The notes: generated by a model from the sequence alone, not told the origin. A stretch of 64,000 bases of DNA from Catenovulum agarivorans DS-2 (GCF_000568405.1 NZ_ARZY01000001.1:186001-250000), one strand, 5' to 3'. Numbered from the stretch's first letter, positions 36,655 through 47,387 are shown. A program made the numbers and translations.

Positions 36655-37864
36655 CAATTCTAAGAAGTATGCTTTGCCATTGATACTGGCCATTGTGATT
36701 GCGCTGATCATTGTCGGTCTAAACGTGTTCAAACCAGTTGCTAAACGTGGACGTCCGCCGGCTAATGTGAATATTAGCGTGGATGTGTTAGAGGTTAAAC
36801 CGACCAACTATCGAATTGAAATTGAGTCTTATGGATTAGTTAAACCGCGTATCCAAACGCAACTCTCCTCTCAAGTCAGTGGCAAAGTTGTATTTGTGGC
36901 TGATGCGATTCGCAGCGGTGGCTTTTTTAATAAAGGTGATTTATTAATTGAAATTGAAGATGTTGATTACCAAGCTTCACTGCAGGCTGCCTATGCAAGT
37001 TTCATTGAAGCCGAACAAAGCTATCAACAACAACTCGCTTTGGCCGAGCAAGCTAAGCTCGATTGGCAAAGATTAGGCAAAGCAGGCGAGCCGTCGGATT
37101 TAGTGTTGAGAAAGCCACAACTCGCAGCAGCAAAAGCTAAATTAAATTCAGCTGCTGCCATGCATAAAAAAGCACAACTTGATTTAGCACGAACCAAAAT
37201 TACCGCGCCATTTGATGGTCGGGCTCTGAGCTTGAATGTGGATATCGCAAAAGTCGTTGGCGCGAACTCAGCGCTGGCGGAAATTTATGCCACAGATGTT
37301 TATGAAGTTAGACTACCAATTAAAAATAATGAGATAGCGTTGCTTGATTTACCCGAGCCAAATTCAGTTAAAAGCGAGCCGATACAAGCTGACATTTTGA
37401 ATACCTTGGTTAGTGAAAAGAATCCTCAACGCTGGTCAGCGCAAATTGTCCGTACCGCAGCGGCGATTGATAGTGAAAGCCGCCAGTTGAATGTGGTTGC
37501 ACAAATAGCTCAACCATTTTCTGAGCAGCATCAGGGTAAAATGCCGCTAAAGATAGCTCAATATGTCAAAGCTAAAATTTATGGCAATACGATTGAACAG
37601 GCCATAGTTGTTGATAACCAAGTAATTTATCAAGGCCAATATGTTTACGTGTACCAAGATGGAACCATAGAACGCAAACCAATTGAAATACTGTGGCAAA
37701 ATGCAGATGTGTCAGTGATCAGCAGTGGTTTAAACCGAGGCGATTTGTTGGTGACCACTTCATTAGGTCAATTACCTTCAGGCACTCAGGTTAAATTGAG
37801 CTCTGACAAGCAAGGGAAAGCTGGCAAACGTAAAGCAGGTAAACAAGTTGGAGAAAATCAATGA
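36647..37864 (+). CDS. RND efflux periplasmic adaptor (membrane fusion protein)
   Basis: 405 residues from a GTG start. N-terminal anchor helix (about 7-27), lipoyl-like half near residue 65 (QLSSQVSGKVVFVADAIRSGG), alpha-helical hairpin (about 105-180), second lipoyl half with ARTKITAPFDGRALS near residue 180, then beta-barrel and membrane-proximal domains. The C-terminal tail is Lys/Gly-rich (QGKAGKRKAGKQ). Links the inner-membrane pump to the outer-membrane channel. Overlaps the genes on both sides (8 bp and 4 bp), indicating tight translational coupling. Confidence 0.93.
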   Translation: MVNNSKKYALPLILAIVIALIIVGLNVFKPVAKRGRPPANVNISVDVLEVKPTNYRIEIESYGLVKPRIQTQLSSQVSGKVVFVADAIRSGGFFNKGDLLIEIEDVDYQASLQAAYASFIEAEQSYQQQLALAEQAKLDWQRLGKAGEPSDLVLRKPQLAAAKAKLNSAAAMHKKAQLDLARTKITAPFDGRALSLNVDIAKVVGANSALAEIYATDVYEVRLPIKNNEIALLDLPEPNSVKSEPIQADILNTLVSEKNPQRWSAQIVRTAAAIDSESRQLNVVAQIAQPFSEQHQGKMPLKIAQYVKAKIYGNTIEQAIVVDNQVIYQGQYVYVYQDGTIERKPIEILWQNADVSVISSGLNRGDLLVTTSLGQLPSGTQVKLSSDKQGKAGKRKAGKQVGENQ

Positions 37865-40800
37865 TAGCTTGGTTTGCTCGAAATCATGTTGCTGCAAATA
37901 TTTTGCTGATTTGTATTGCTTCAGCGGGTTTGTTTAGTTTATTTAATCGTATTCCACTTGAGGTTTTTCCTACTTTCTCGGCTGATACCATTAATGTTAA
38001 GGTAACATTACGCGGCTCAACCCCTGAAGATTCAGAATTGTCGGTTGCTAGCCGTATCGAAGAATCTTTGATGGATTTGCAAGGTATTGAAGAAATCCGT
38101 AGTCGTAGTACCGAAGGTGGCGTGTCGGTCACTGTTGAAGTTGAAGATGGCTACGACCCAAGAGTCTTGCTCGATGACGTTAAGATGCGTGTTGATGCAA
38201 TAAATACTTTACCTGTTGAAGCTGAACGACCGATTATTTCTCTTGCCGTTCGTTTGCGAGATGTCATTGACGTGACGATTTCCGGCAATGTTTCTGAGCG
38301 AGAAATCCGTCAACTCGGTGAGCGTGTGCGTGATGACTTATTGCGTATTGATGGTATTACTCAGGTTGAATTAGAAGCGGTTCGCAATTATGAAATTGCG
38401 GTTGAATTAACTCAAGATACTTTACGCAGCTATAACTTAACGTTAAGCCAAGTCTCTCAAGCGATACAAAGCAGCTCTCTTGATTTGTCAGCTGGTAATA
38501 TTCGAACCTTGGGTGGCGATATTCTAATTCGTTCGAAAGGCCAAGCCTATCAGCAAGATGATTTTGCTAAAATCGTCCTGAAGCAACATGCTGACGGTTC
38601 TATTTTAACCTTAGGTGATGTAGCTAAAATTACCGATGGTTTTGAAGAAACTTCATTGCGAACTCGCTTTGATGGTGAGCTTGCTGCCATGATTGGCGTG
38701 TCTCGCGTTGGTAATCAAAGTGCGATCGAAGTAGCTGAAAAAGTTAAACAGTACATAGATTCAATGCAAGATAAATTGCCGCAAGGCATAAAATTGAGTT
38801 ATTGGGATGATGACTCAGTGATTGTTAAGAATCGTATTTCAACCTTGGTTAGCAATGCGGTACAAGGTGGTATTTTAGTTTTAATCTTGCTTGGGTTGTT
38901 TTTACGTCCGTCGGTAGCTTTTTGGGTATTTTTGGGCATACCTATTAGTTTTTTAGGCGCTTTTTCTTTGATGCCGCTATTAGGGGTGACGTTAAATATT
39001 GTTAGCTTGTTTGGCTTTATTGTTGTGCTCGGGATTGTTGTTGATGATGCGATAGTGACCGGCGAAAACGTGTATAAACATTTAGAAAAAGCAGAAAACG
39101 GTTTGCAAGCTGCTATTCGTGGTACGCAAGAGGTTTCTGTTCCTGTGACCTTTGGGGTGTTAACGACTGTGGTCGCGTTTGTACCGATATTATTTATGGA
39201 AGGGGGCAGAGGTAAAATATTTGCGCAAATTCCGGCCGTGGTTATTCCGGTTTTATTGTTTTCGTTAATTGAATCTAAGTTTGTATTGCCTGCGCATCTT
39301 AAATATTTGCGAGTGCGCTCTCAGCGAAATAATTCGGGTCGAATTGCTAAGTTCCAGCAAAGGTTTGCCGATGGGTTTGAAGCTGGTATTTTAAAATATT
39401 ACCAACCAGCACTGACTAAGTGTTTATCCAATAAATTGACCACAGTTGTCAGTTTTGTTGGCGTGTTATTAATTATTATTGTTGCCGCGACCCAAGGGTA
39501 TACTAAATTTACTTTCTTCCCACGTGTGCCCTCTGAAACCGTTACCGCCTCTGTGGTGATGCCAAGTGGTACACCATTTGAAGTGACAGATAGACATATT
39601 GATCGCATGACTAAACTAGCGCGGCAATTGCAAGAAAAATACATCGACCCAGATACGGGTGAAAGCATTGTGGTGCATATATTGTCACAAACAGGTAATG
39701 GAGGCAGCGCTGCAAATGGCCGTGTCCGCTTTGAAATCACACCACCAGAAAAACGTTCAATGGATATTTCGAGTCAAGACTTAGCACGTGAATGGCGGAG
39801 TTTAATTGGCGAAATTCCTGGAGCGGAAGAACTAACATTTAGATCAGAGATTGGTCGTTCGAGCGATCCAATTGACATTCAGTTACGTGGCAATAATTTT
39901 GTTCAATTGAATAAAGTAGCGGAAGCAATTAAAGACAGGCTGGCAACTTATCCAACCGTATTTGATATTCGTGATTCAATGGCCGACGGCAAAGAGGAGT
40001 TGCAAATTGAACTTAAACCTGAGGCGCATTTGTTGGGAATTAGTCGCTCTGACGTGATTCGTCAAGTTCGACAAGCTTTTTTTGGTATTCAAGCACAGCG
40101 TATTCAACGAGGCCGTGATGATATTCGAGTAATGGTGCGCTTTCCAATTGAAGAGCGTGATTCCATTGCACAGTTATCTTCGATGTTGATTACCACTAAT
40201 CAAGGTAAACAGATTCCATTGTCGCATGTTGCGTATTTTGTGCCAGGGACAAGCCCGACGGCAATTTATCGTATTGATGGCAACCGAGTATTGAATGTTT
40301 TAGCGGATGTGGACAAAGAACAAACGAATATGACGGTATTGTTTGACGACTTAAACCAATACATTAGAGGTTTAGTCGATCAGTATCCAAGTGTGACGTA
40401 CGTAATGGATGGGGAAGCCAAAGAACAAGCTGAATCATTTAATTCATTGGCGATTGGTTTGTTTGGGGTATTTTTTGCCATTTATGCATTATTAGCTATT
40501 CCGTTAGGATCTTACGCAAAACCTTTGGTGGTCATGTCTATTATTCCATTTGGCGCGATTGGCTCCATGGTTGGCCATTGGATAATGGGCATGGATTTAA
40601 CCATTATGAGTATACTAGGTTTGCTCGCCCTGTTAGGCGTTGTGGTTAACGATTCACTGGTTTTGGTTGATTATATCGGCAAAGTTAGAAAACAAGGTGT
40701 AGATGTATATGAGGCGGTTTTGTCTGCTGGCGCAGCGCGCTTTAGACCGGTTATATTAACGTCTTTGACAACCTTTTTTGGCTTATTGCCTTTGTTGTTC

Positions 40801-40968
40801 GAAAAATCGACCCAAGCACAGTTTTTGATCCCTATGGCAGTGTCGTTGGCGTTTGGGATTATATTTGCAACTCTGATTACTTTGTTACTGGTGCCTGTTA
40901 ACTACTTAGCCAGCTACCAAATTAAACAGTGGTTTACCCAACAAAAACAAATGTGGGCGCAGGCTTAA
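37861..40968 (+). CDS. RND-family efflux transporter, inner-membrane pump
   Basis: 1035 residues, the usual size. Twelve membrane segments in two repeats, with large periplasmic loops after TM1 and TM7. TM4 region [22 protein letters not shown] has the paired acidic residues of the proton relay; TM10 has [19 protein letters not shown]-terminal IPLEVFPTF and [19 protein letters not shown] fit the hydrophobe/amphiphile or related branch rather than heavy-metal CusA. Substrate cannot be deduced. Starts by ATGA overlap with the adaptor gene and ends overlapping the convergent ychJ gene by 4 bp. Confidence 0.95.
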   Translation: MIAWFARNHVAANILLICIASAGLFSLFNRIPLEVFPTFSADTINVKVTLRGSTPEDSELSVASRIEESLMDLQGIEEIRSRSTEGGVSVTVEVEDGYDPRVLLDDVKMRVDAINTLPVEAERPIISLAVRLRDVIDVTISGNVSEREIRQLGERVRDDLLRIDGITQVELEAVRNYEIAVELTQDTLRSYNLTLSQVSQAIQSSSLDLSAGNIRTLGGDILIRSKGQAYQQDDFAKIVLKQHADGSILTLGDVAKITDGFEETSLRTRFDGELAAMIGVSRVGNQSAIEVAEKVKQYIDSMQDKLPQGIKLSYWDDDSVIVKNRISTLVSNAVQGGILVLILLGLFLRPSVAFWVFLGIPISFLGAFSLMPLLGVTLNIVSLFGFIVVLGIVVDDAIVTGENVYKHLEKAENGLQAAIRGTQEVSVPVTFGVLTTVVAFVPILFMEGGRGKIFAQIPAVVIPVLLFSLIESKFVLPAHLKYLRVRSQRNNSGRIAKFQQRFADGFEAGILKYYQPALTKCLSNKLTTVVSFVGVLLIIIVAATQGYTKFTFFPRVPSETVTASVVMPSGTPFEVTDRHIDRMTKLARQLQEKYIDPDTGESIVVHILSQTGNGGSAANGRVRFEITPPEKRSMDISSQDLAREWRSLIGEIPGAEELTFRSEIGRSSDPIDIQLRGNNFVQLNKVAEAIKDRLATYPTVFDIRDSMADGKEELQIELKPEAHLLGISRSDVIRQVRQAFFGIQAQRIQRGRDDIRVMVRFPIEERDSIAQLSSMLITTNQGKQIPLSHVAYFVPGTSPTAIYRIDGNRVLNVLADVDKEQTNMTVLFDDLNQYIRGLVDQYPSVTYVMDGEAKEQAESFNSLAIGLFGVFFAIYALLAIPLGSYAKPLVVMSIIPFGAIGSMVGHWIMGMDLTIMSILGLLALLGVVVNDSLVLVDYIGKVRKQGVDVYEAVLSAGAARFRPVILTSLTTFFGLLPLLFEKSTQAQFLIPMAVSLAFGIIFATLITLLLVPVNYLASYQIKQWFTQQKQMWAQA

Positions 40969-41450
40969 GCCGCGCCACAACATTTTTTAAATTTTTTCCC
41001 CGATAGGCACGGACACGGATCGTTGCGGCCTAGCTTTAAAGTCTGAAACTCACTCAACCCACTTTGATAATACCAACGTCCTTGCAGATACACGAAGTCA
41101 GACAACTCTTTAAGCAAATGGAATTGATTTTCTACCCGGTATATTGCAGTGAATGCTACTTGCTGTTGTTGGTCAGAGAGAATTTTGTGTTCGTGTACAG
41201 TTAGTTGAACAAACTTTGATTGTTGCGCAAACGTTTGAATATCTTGTTTTAAGTTTTGCTCACGCGTAGCAGGCGCTTGAGTCTGGTAGATATAGTCGAC
41301 CGCTTGGGTGGCATAGGCGCTATAACGTGAGCGCATCAGCTGTTCGGCATTTTGTGCAAGCTTGCTGCCGCTGATAAACGGTTGGCAGCACTGCTCAAAG
41401 CTAAGCTCGCTGCCACAAGGGCATTTATTTTTGCCTTCAATCTTATTCAT
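40965..41450 (-). CDS. ychJ: YchJ-family SEC-C metal-binding protein
   Basis: 161 residues (UPF0225). Two Cys-rich ends: [21 protein letters not shown] at the N-terminus and the SEC-C zinc motif [16 protein letters not shown] at the C-terminus. Between them is the NTF2-like YchJ middle ([19 protein letters not shown], about 40-130). Function unknown; SEC-C ends occur in SecA and bind zinc. Converges on the RND pump gene with a 4-bp overlap and lies 12 bp after pfkA, with which it may be cotranscribed. Confidence 0.93.
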   Translation of the reverse strand: MNKIEGKNKCPCGSELSFEQCCQPFISGSKLAQNAEQLMRSRYSAYATQAVDYIYQTQAPATREQNLKQDIQTFAQQSKFVQLTVHEHKILSDQQQQVAFTAIYRVENQFHLLKELSDFVYLQGRWYYQSGLSEFQTLKLGRNDPCPCLSGKKFKKCCGAA

Positions 41451-41462
41451 TTAATAGTGTGG

Positions 41463-42488
41463 TTATTTTTTACTAAGATTTAAGCATTGTACAACGTCGA
41501 ACAGATTTTGCTGAATTTTTACCAAGTAGGGGTCAAGTTCCTTTTGCTCTGAATAGACATAGTTGAGCTTGTGGGCACATTGACGGTTGTTAATTTCACC
41601 CACCATTACACCTGATTGACCTTCGTTAATAATTTCTACAGCATAGCTGCCCAGTTTTGTAGCTAAAATGCGATCATAAGCAACCGGAGCTCCACCGCGC
41701 TGAATATGCCCGAGGATACACGGCCGACACTCAATGCCAATTTGGTTGGTTAAGGTTTCGGCTAAATCAGACACGCCACCTGGCCATAAGTGTTCAGCAA
41801 TTACCATAATGATGCTTGATTTGCCTTTAACTTGTCGCAGACACTCTACATGCTGAACAATACTTTCTAATTCAGTGTGTGGGTCGTCAATGCTTTCTGG
41901 AAATAAGGCTTGTTCAGCGCCACTTGCCACTGCACTTGCTAATGCAATAAAACCTGCGTGACGACCCATTACTTCAACCAAAAAGATGCGTTCAAATGCG
42001 TCTGCGGTATCGCGTAATTTATCAATTGAGTCTAATGCAGTATCTATTGCGGTTTGGTAACCTATTGTGTTGTCGGTTCCGTTTAAATCATTGTCTATTG
42101 TGCCAGGTACGCCAATAACTTGTCCGTCCCAGTGTTTTTGTAAGCGGTCTAGCCCTCGCAGTGAGCCATCACCACCAATCACCACCAAAGCATCAACTTC
42201 ATTTTTATTTAAGTTTTCTACTGCAGCTATCAGGCCTTTGTCTGTGGTGAAAGCAAGACAGCGGGCGCTTTTTAAAATCGTGCCGCCTAATTGAATGGTG
42301 TGTTGTACATCAAATGGTGAAAGCAAAACTTTTTCATTTTCGATAAGACCATTGTATCCATGTTTAAAACCAATTACTTGATGGCCAAAGCGATTCGCGG
42401 TTAATACAATCGCTCTGATACATGCGTTCATCCCCGGGGCATCACCGCCACTGGTTATTACTGCAATTGTTTTTTTCATATTCATCAT
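41463..42488 (-). CDS. pfkA: 6-phosphofructokinase, ATP-type
   Basis: 338-341 residues. Commits fructose 6-phosphate to glycolysis. Visible: ITSGGDAPGMNACIR at the N-terminus, VIGGDGSLRGLDRL near residue 105, PGTIDNDLNGTDNTIG near 130 and VEVMGRHAGFIAL near 170. Gly in GGDG and Gly in PGTIDND mark the ATP-dependent rather than the pyrophosphate-dependent type, by the known residue rule. The first codons are ATG-ATG-AAT-ATG; the third ATG (42479) has GGA at the best distance and may be the true start. Confidence 0.93.
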   Translation of the reverse strand: MMNMKKTIAVITSGGDAPGMNACIRAIVLTANRFGHQVIGFKHGYNGLIENEKVLLSPFDVQHTIQLGGTILKSARCLAFTTDKGLIAAVENLNKNEVDALVVIGGDGSLRGLDRLQKHWDGQVIGVPGTIDNDLNGTDNTIGYQTAIDTALDSIDKLRDTADAFERIFLVEVMGRHAGFIALASAVASGAEQALFPESIDDPHTELESIVQHVECLRQVKGKSSIIMVIAEHLWPGGVSDLAETLTNQIGIECRPCILGHIQRGGAPVAYDRILATKLGSYAVEIINEGQSGVMVGEINNRQCAHKLNYVYSEQKELDPYLVKIQQNLFDVVQCLNLSKK

Positions 42489-42518
42489 CCGTTAACAAGT
42501 AGGCGTTAGGTATCAAGT

Positions 42519-43031
42519 TTACTCGGCTATTTGTTGCAATATTTGCACACACCAATCTTCGATACGCTGTTGGCTTAGGTCAAACTGACGTTCGTCATCT
42601 AAGCTTAGTCCAACAAAATGATTTTTGTCTTCTGTTAGCGCTTTTGATGCAATAAACTCATAACCTTGATTGGGCCAGAAACCTATTATGTTACAATCGT
42701 TGTGGATAATAGCTTGGTACAACATGCCCAATGCGTCTTGAAACCATTCTCCGTAGTCTTCTTGGTCTCCCTGGCCATATAACGCTATGGTTTTGCCAGT
42801 TAAATCAAGCTCGGCAACGTCAGACCAAATCGACTCCCAGTCTTCTTGTAATTCGCCAAAGTCCCAAGTTGAAATACCAAAAATGATGTATTCATAGTTT
42901 AGACAGTTGCTTAATGCTACGTCTTTAATATTGTATATATCGACTATGTCTTCACCGATAAATTGCTGAATTTTTTCAGCGGTCATTTCGGTGTAACATG
43001 TGGTGGAGCCGTAAAATAAACCTATTTTCAT
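42519..43031 (-). CDS. fldB: Flavodoxin, FldB type
   Basis: 170 residues (E. coli FldB 173). FMN-binding long-chain flavodoxin: phosphate loop FYGSTTCYTEMTAEKI near residue 7, the FGISTWDFGELQEDWE loop near 52 (the aromatic W is next to the flavin), and ALYGQGDQEDYGEWFQDALG near residue 84. Low-potential electron carrier. In E. coli fldB neighbours xerD; here an ogt gene lies between, and fldB is divergent from ogt-xerD. Confidence 0.92.
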   Translation of the reverse strand: MKIGLFYGSTTCYTEMTAEKIQQFIGEDIVDIYNIKDVALSNCLNYEYIIFGISTWDFGELQEDWESIWSDVAELDLTGKTIALYGQGDQEDYGEWFQDALGMLYQAIIHNDCNIIGFWPNQGYEFIASKALTEDKNHFVGLSLDDERQFDLSQQRIEDWCVQILQQIAE

Positions 43032-43100
43032 ATTATTTCATAACCCGATAATAAAATTCGCGCTATAGTATCAAACTCAAAGGGAGAATAGGGCAATAAT

Positions 43101-43592
43101 ATGCGACCAATAGCTCAAGCGATAATCATGACACCAATTGGCAAAATTGCCGTGATGAATACAGAGCAAGCCTTAACTCAAATTGACTTGCAAGCACAGA
43201 GTGTACCTTACCAGTTGGCGGCAGCAAATAGCTTAACCTCGATAATAGTTGAGCAAATTAATGCTTATTTTGCGAAAGAAATTGAAACTTTTGAATTGCC
43301 GATAGATGTTAAAGGCACTCAATTTCAAGAAAAAGTCTGGCGAGCTCTGGGCGATATTCCATTTGGCAAATGTTTGACTTATGGAGAATTAGCCACGCAT
43401 ATTGAAACAAGTGCTCGCGCTATTGGCGGAGCATGCAGAAATAACCCAATTCCAATTGTGATCCCATGCCACCGAATTGTTGCAGCAAACGGTATTGGTG
43501 GTTATTCTGGGCAATGGCGATTGGGTCGAAAAGTAGATATTAAACGCTGGTTGTTAAAGCATGAGCAAAGTGAAGAACGTCAATCAAGATGA
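43101..43592 (+). CDS. ogt: Methylated-DNA-[protein]-cysteine S-methyltransferase
   Basis: 163 residues. Suicide repair of O6-methylguanine. Active-site motif PIVIPCHRIVAANGIGGYSGQW near residue 128 with the acceptor Cys in PCHR; FQEKVWRALGDIPFGKCLTYGELA before it is the DNA-binding helix-turn-helix. Ogt/Ada-C sized, without the Ada N-terminal domain. Its end overlaps the start of xerD by 32 bp in another frame, so xerD translation is likely coupled to it. Confidence 0.94.
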   Translation: MRPIAQAIIMTPIGKIAVMNTEQALTQIDLQAQSVPYQLAAANSLTSIIVEQINAYFAKEIETFELPIDVKGTQFQEKVWRALGDIPFGKCLTYGELATHIETSARAIGGACRNNPIPIVIPCHRIVAANGIGGYSGQWRLGRKVDIKRWLLKHEQSEERQSR

Positions 43593-44472
43593 TTTGTTTG
43601 TCATCGAAACATTTGTACAGTTTTTATTGTTTGAAAAAGGGTTAAGCGACAATACTCGTCAGGCCTATCAATCCGATCTCATTCAGTTTGCGCGTTATTG
43701 TGGTGCCCAGCAACTAACGCTTGTTGAGGTAACGCAAGAACTTGTTACTGCCTATGTTGCTGATTTAATAGACCAAGGAATTTCTGAGCGCAGTGCTGCG
43801 AGGAAATTTAGCAGCATTAAAAAATTATTTAAATATTTATTGGCAGAAAAACTTATTCAACAAGACCCATGTCAGTTTGTAAAACCGCCCAAGCTATCCG
43901 TATATCTGCCAAAAACTTTGTCTGAAGCGGACGTAAGTTCGTTACTTGATGCGCCTTGTGAAGATGACCCAATTGAGTTGCGTGATAAAGCCATGCTTGA
44001 GTTACTGTATGCAACTGGGCTTCGGGTAACTGAATTAGTTAGCTTAACCTTTCAGCAAGTCAATATCGAGTTAGGTGTTGTTAGGGTTATCGGTAAGGGC
44101 AATAAAGAGCGTTTAGTGCCTATGGGGGAGTTGGCACAAGATTTAATTGAACAATATTTAAATTATGCACGCGCTGAATTAAATAAACATAACAGTGAGA
44201 TTTTGTTCTTAAGTAAACGCGGTGGTCAGATGACCCGACAAACCTTTTGGCATCGAATCAAGCACTATTGTTTAAAAGTGGGGATTAGCTCTGAAGTGTC
44301 TCCACATACTTTACGCCACGCATTTGCTACCCATTTGGTCAATCATGGTGCTGATTTGCGCGTGGTTCAGTCTTTGTTGGGGCACAGCGATTTGTCGACG
44401 ACGCAAATTTATACCCATGTTGCTAAGTTACGCTTGCAACAATTGCATCAACAGCATCATCCTAGGGCCTGA
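43561..44472 (+). CDS. xerD: Site-specific tyrosine recombinase XerD
   Basis: 303 residues. Resolves chromosome dimers at dif together with XerC and FtsK. SAM-like N-terminal core-binding domain (about 12-95), then the catalytic domain with Arg in YATGLRVTELVSL near 152, Lys in GKGNKERLVPM near 176, HTLRHAFATHL near 248 (His and Arg), GHS near 274 and nucleophile Tyr in TTQIYTHV near 283. A lone housekeeping recombinase with no mobile-element context. Starts inside ogt and ends 1 bp from the convergent DUF2062 gene. Confidence 0.96.
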   Translation: MSKVKNVNQDDLFVIETFVQFLLFEKGLSDNTRQAYQSDLIQFARYCGAQQLTLVEVTQELVTAYVADLIDQGISERSAARKFSSIKKLFKYLLAEKLIQQDPCQFVKPPKLSVYLPKTLSEADVSSLLDAPCEDDPIELRDKAMLELLYATGLRVTELVSLTFQQVNIELGVVRVIGKGNKERLVPMGELAQDLIEQYLNYARAELNKHNSEILFLSKRGGQMTRQTFWHRIKHYCLKVGISSEVSPHTLRHAFATHLVNHGADLRVVQSLLGHSDLSTTQIYTHVAKLRLQQLHQQHHPRA

Positions 44473-44473
44473 G

Positions 44474-45001
44474 TTAATCTTGCTTTTGTTGGCGTGTTTC
44501 TAGGCGTTTTTGCCAGTTGGATTTAACTGTGGAACGCCAAATGACGTTCATCACTAAATAACCTAATGTCGAAAAGGTCACCGCACATATAAAGCTGCCG
44601 GTCATCAGTGCTGGGCCTATGGTCGACATACTTTCGGCTAAAAAATCCCAACTCAATTCAAACTTGAAATTTTGAGTTTCTTGTCCTAAAACAAAGGTAC
44701 CTAGCATATAGCAGCCAAAAAATATTGGTGGTATGGTGAAAGGGTTGGTTATCCATACAAGCCCAACCGCAAGAGGTAAGTTGACTCTAAATAGAATCGC
44801 ACCAGCGGCGGATAACCACATTTGAAATGGAACTGGGATAAAAGCGTTAAATAAGCCAACAGCAAATGCACCTGCAACAGATTTTCGGTTAAGGTGCCAA
44901 AGGTTTGCATCGTGCAAAAGGGTACCAAATATCCTTAACGATTTTTGGTTCTTGATTGTATGGTGGTCGGGCAAATACCTTTGGATAAACTTCTTTGGCA
45001 T
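44474..45001 (-). CDS. DUF2062 membrane protein
   Basis: 175 residues. N-terminal basic part (KKFIQRYLPDHHTIKNQKSLRIFG), then three to four hydrophobic segments: SVAGAFAVGLFNAFIPVPFQMW, VGLVWITNPFTIPPIFFGCYMLG, and a last one near residues 120-150. The P-F-Q and NP-T-PP-F signature residues are those of DUF2062. Inner-membrane, function unknown. Divergent from comEC with 35 bp between start codons. Confidence 0.88.
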   Translation of the reverse strand: MPKKFIQRYLPDHHTIKNQKSLRIFGTLLHDANLWHLNRKSVAGAFAVGLFNAFIPVPFQMWLSAAGAILFRVNLPLAVGLVWITNPFTIPPIFFGCYMLGTFVLGQETQNFKFELSWDFLAESMSTIGPALMTGSFICAVTFSTLGYLVMNVIWRSTVKSNWQKRLETRQQKQD

Positions 45002-45036
45002 AAACAGTTAGAGTCCAATTACATTAGGGTTAACAC

Positions 45037-47316
45037 ATGGAAGCGTGCCTACTTAGTTTTATTGTTGGTAATTTAGTGGCCAACAACTTGCCGATTTTAT
45101 TCACTGTTAATGAACTATTAGTGACAGCGGTACTAATTGGTTCAGCAATTATACTGCGATATTACAAAATTGCATCTGTGTTAATTGGCTTATGTTCAGT
45201 GTCAGCTTTTATGCAGTGGCAAAGTCTATCGCCAATTGTTGCAGACAATCAAGCTCAAACGCGCATTATTCAGGCGAAAGTGACACAAGTTTCAACCGAG
45301 GTCGCGGCAGATGGGCAAATTCAACAAAAACTAAATGTGGTGGTTGCGTGCGTGTATATTGACAATCGTTGTCAGCGCTCAGTGCTACAACCGCAAACTA
45401 AATTACGTCTAAGCTATTATCGAGCCGCTGTTGCGTTAGAACTTGATCAAGTGGCCAAATTGACTGTTAAGTTAAAACCTGCTCGTGGCTTTAATAATGA
45501 GTCGGGGTTCGATTTTCAACGATGGCTGATTAGTCAAAATATTTTCGCGACAGGTTATATCATTAAAGCTCAGGTGTTGACTGAGCATGAGTCAAAACGT
45601 GCTGGCTGGCATCGTGAGCTGAAAACCTTATATAAAAATTACTTGTATAGTGATTTAATGCTGGCACTAACAACGGGTGATAGGTCGTGGATGACTGATG
45701 AACATTGGCAGTTGTTACGCACTACTGGCACCGCACACTTGTTGGCAATTTCTGGGTTGCATTTAGGTTTGGTCTTCGCTGGTTGTTACTGGATATTGCG
45801 CTTGCTCTTTTTACCATGGCGCACAAGTAGCTACTTTGTATATCAAACTTTAATTAAGCTATGTGCTTTGTTTTGCGTTTGGTTTTTTTATTTTTTCTGT
45901 GAGCAATCTATTCCTATTTTACGCGCATGTATTTTTATTTCTGTGTGGGTTGGTTGTGGATTCATTAGAGTAAACTGGGGCAGTCAAGCTCGTTTTCTAT
46001 TTGCACTGGCTTTAATACTGTGCATCTTGCCGTTGAGTCCGCTAAGTATGTCATTTTGGCTAAGTTTTGCTGCCGTCGCCATTGTCCTGATTAGTTTGCA
46101 TTTAATGAAAAGTTTGCGCTTGAACCAGCATCATGTGTTGTTGAGGATGGTATATTTGCAATTTGCTATCTCAATACTGTTGCTTCCGGTACAGATGTTG
46201 TATTTTCAGTTGTTGCCAACGGCGAGTTTGCCTGCAAACTTGCTTGCTATTCCTTGGGTTTCTTTGATTATTTTACCCTGTTTAGTTTTGGCTGCATTGT
46301 CTAATTTTATTCTCAGTCAGTCGATCAGCCAATTTTTATTAAATATCGCCGAGGCTAACTTGTCTTGGTTGTTTAACTGTTTGCAGTGGTTTGAGCAACA
46401 TTTTGTCGCTTTACCAAGTAGTCAGATGTATTTGCTCGTCGTGGTTTGTTGTATAGCTTGGATTATGTTGTGGTGGTTTAGGCCAGCTAGCAAAGTGTTT
46501 AAACCTGCGTTTGTATTTATATTGCCAACTGCAATTGGTTTTGCCAGTCAGTTATCTATTAATCACGCTAGTTGGCGGGTGCATATGTTGGATGTGGGTC
46601 AAGGGTTGGCTGTCTTGTTGGAAGACGGCCAATCGGCGGTTTTATACGATACGGGCGATAAATTTTCCTCTGGTTTTAATTTATTTGAAGCTGTAGTTCA
46701 ACCGCTACTGGTGGCGCGCGGTTTAGAGCTTAAGCATGTTGTGATCAGTCATTCTGACAAAGATCATGCTGGCGGCATAGAAAATGTTGCAGAACTTTGG
46801 CCAAATGCCCACATATATCAAGGTCAAAAGGGGTGTGAGCAGGTTGATGGTAAAGTTTGGTTAAATCTAACTTGGCAGTCTTGGTTGAATGTGAACGCTG
46901 ATAATTCGAATAACGGTTCTTGCGTGGTTTGTATATCTAAAGCATCTACAAATATGTGTTTGACTGGTGATATAGAAAAACAAACAGAACATTGGTTATT
47001 ACAGCAAGTGAATTTTGTTCAATTATTGCCAGTGGATTTATTGTTAGTCGCGCATCATGGCAGTAAAACTTCTACCTCTGAGGCATTTATACAAGCGGTC
47101 GCACCAAAAGTAGCATGGATCAGTCGTGGACATTTAAATCGTTTTAATCACCCACATCCGACCGTGGTGGCCCGCATCCAAAATCAACAGAGCACAATTT
47201 ATGATACTTCGCTGAACGGTCATACCAAATTGCACTTGTTTAATAGTGGTGAGCTGAAAATACAAAGTTATTTGCCTAGTAATTTAGCACCTTGGTATCG
47301 TTCTGGGTTAAATTAG
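45037..47316 (+). CDS. comEC: ComEC/Rec2 family competence protein
   Basis: 759 residues (E. coli YcaI 754). DNA-uptake channel of natural transformation in competent relatives. N-terminal membrane segments and DUF4131 part; competence domain near residues 205-460 with LLRTTGTAHLLAISGLHLGL; C-terminal metallo-beta-lactamase-like domain from about 515 with VGQGLAVLLEDG, SHSDKDHAGGI near residue 570 and VAHHGSKTSTSEAF near residue 672. Whether this organism is competent is not shown; the pilU gene at the left edge would fit. First gene of the lipid A block. Confidence 0.94.
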   Translation: MEACLLSFIVGNLVANNLPILFTVNELLVTAVLIGSAIILRYYKIASVLIGLCSVSAFMQWQSLSPIVADNQAQTRIIQAKVTQVSTEVAADGQIQQKLNVVVACVYIDNRCQRSVLQPQTKLRLSYYRAAVALELDQVAKLTVKLKPARGFNNESGFDFQRWLISQNIFATGYIIKAQVLTEHESKRAGWHRELKTLYKNYLYSDLMLALTTGDRSWMTDEHWQLLRTTGTAHLLAISGLHLGLVFAGCYWILRLLFLPWRTSSYFVYQTLIKLCALFCVWFFYFFCEQSIPILRACIFISVWVGCGFIRVNWGSQARFLFALALILCILPLSPLSMSFWLSFAAVAIVLISLHLMKSLRLNQHHVLLRMVYLQFAISILLLPVQMLYFQLLPTASLPANLLAIPWVSLIILPCLVLAALSNFILSQSISQFLLNIAEANLSWLFNCLQWFEQHFVALPSSQMYLLVVVCCIAWIMLWWFRPASKVFKPAFVFILPTAIGFASQLSINHASWRVHMLDVGQGLAVLLEDGQSAVLYDTGDKFSSGFNLFEAVVQPLLVARGLELKHVVISHSDKDHAGGIENVAELWPNAHIYQGQKGCEQVDGKVWLNLTWQSWLNVNADNSNNGSCVVCISKASTNMCLTGDIEKQTEHWLLQQVNFVQLLPVDLLLVAHHGSKTSTSEAFIQAVAPKVAWISRGHLNRFNHPHPTVVARIQNQQSTIYDTSLNGHTKLHLFNSGELKIQSYLPSNLAPWYRSGLN

Positions 47317-47387
47317 CATGTTTTAGGGATGATCTTTTGAATTGCTCCGATTAGAATAGCCGCACTCAAATATCTGAATGATTGAAT

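Noticed and set aside
43561-44472. Tyrosine recombinase as a sign of a mobile element
   Set aside because: Motifs, length and the fldB neighbourhood identify housekeeping XerD; no attachment repeats or phage genes are near.
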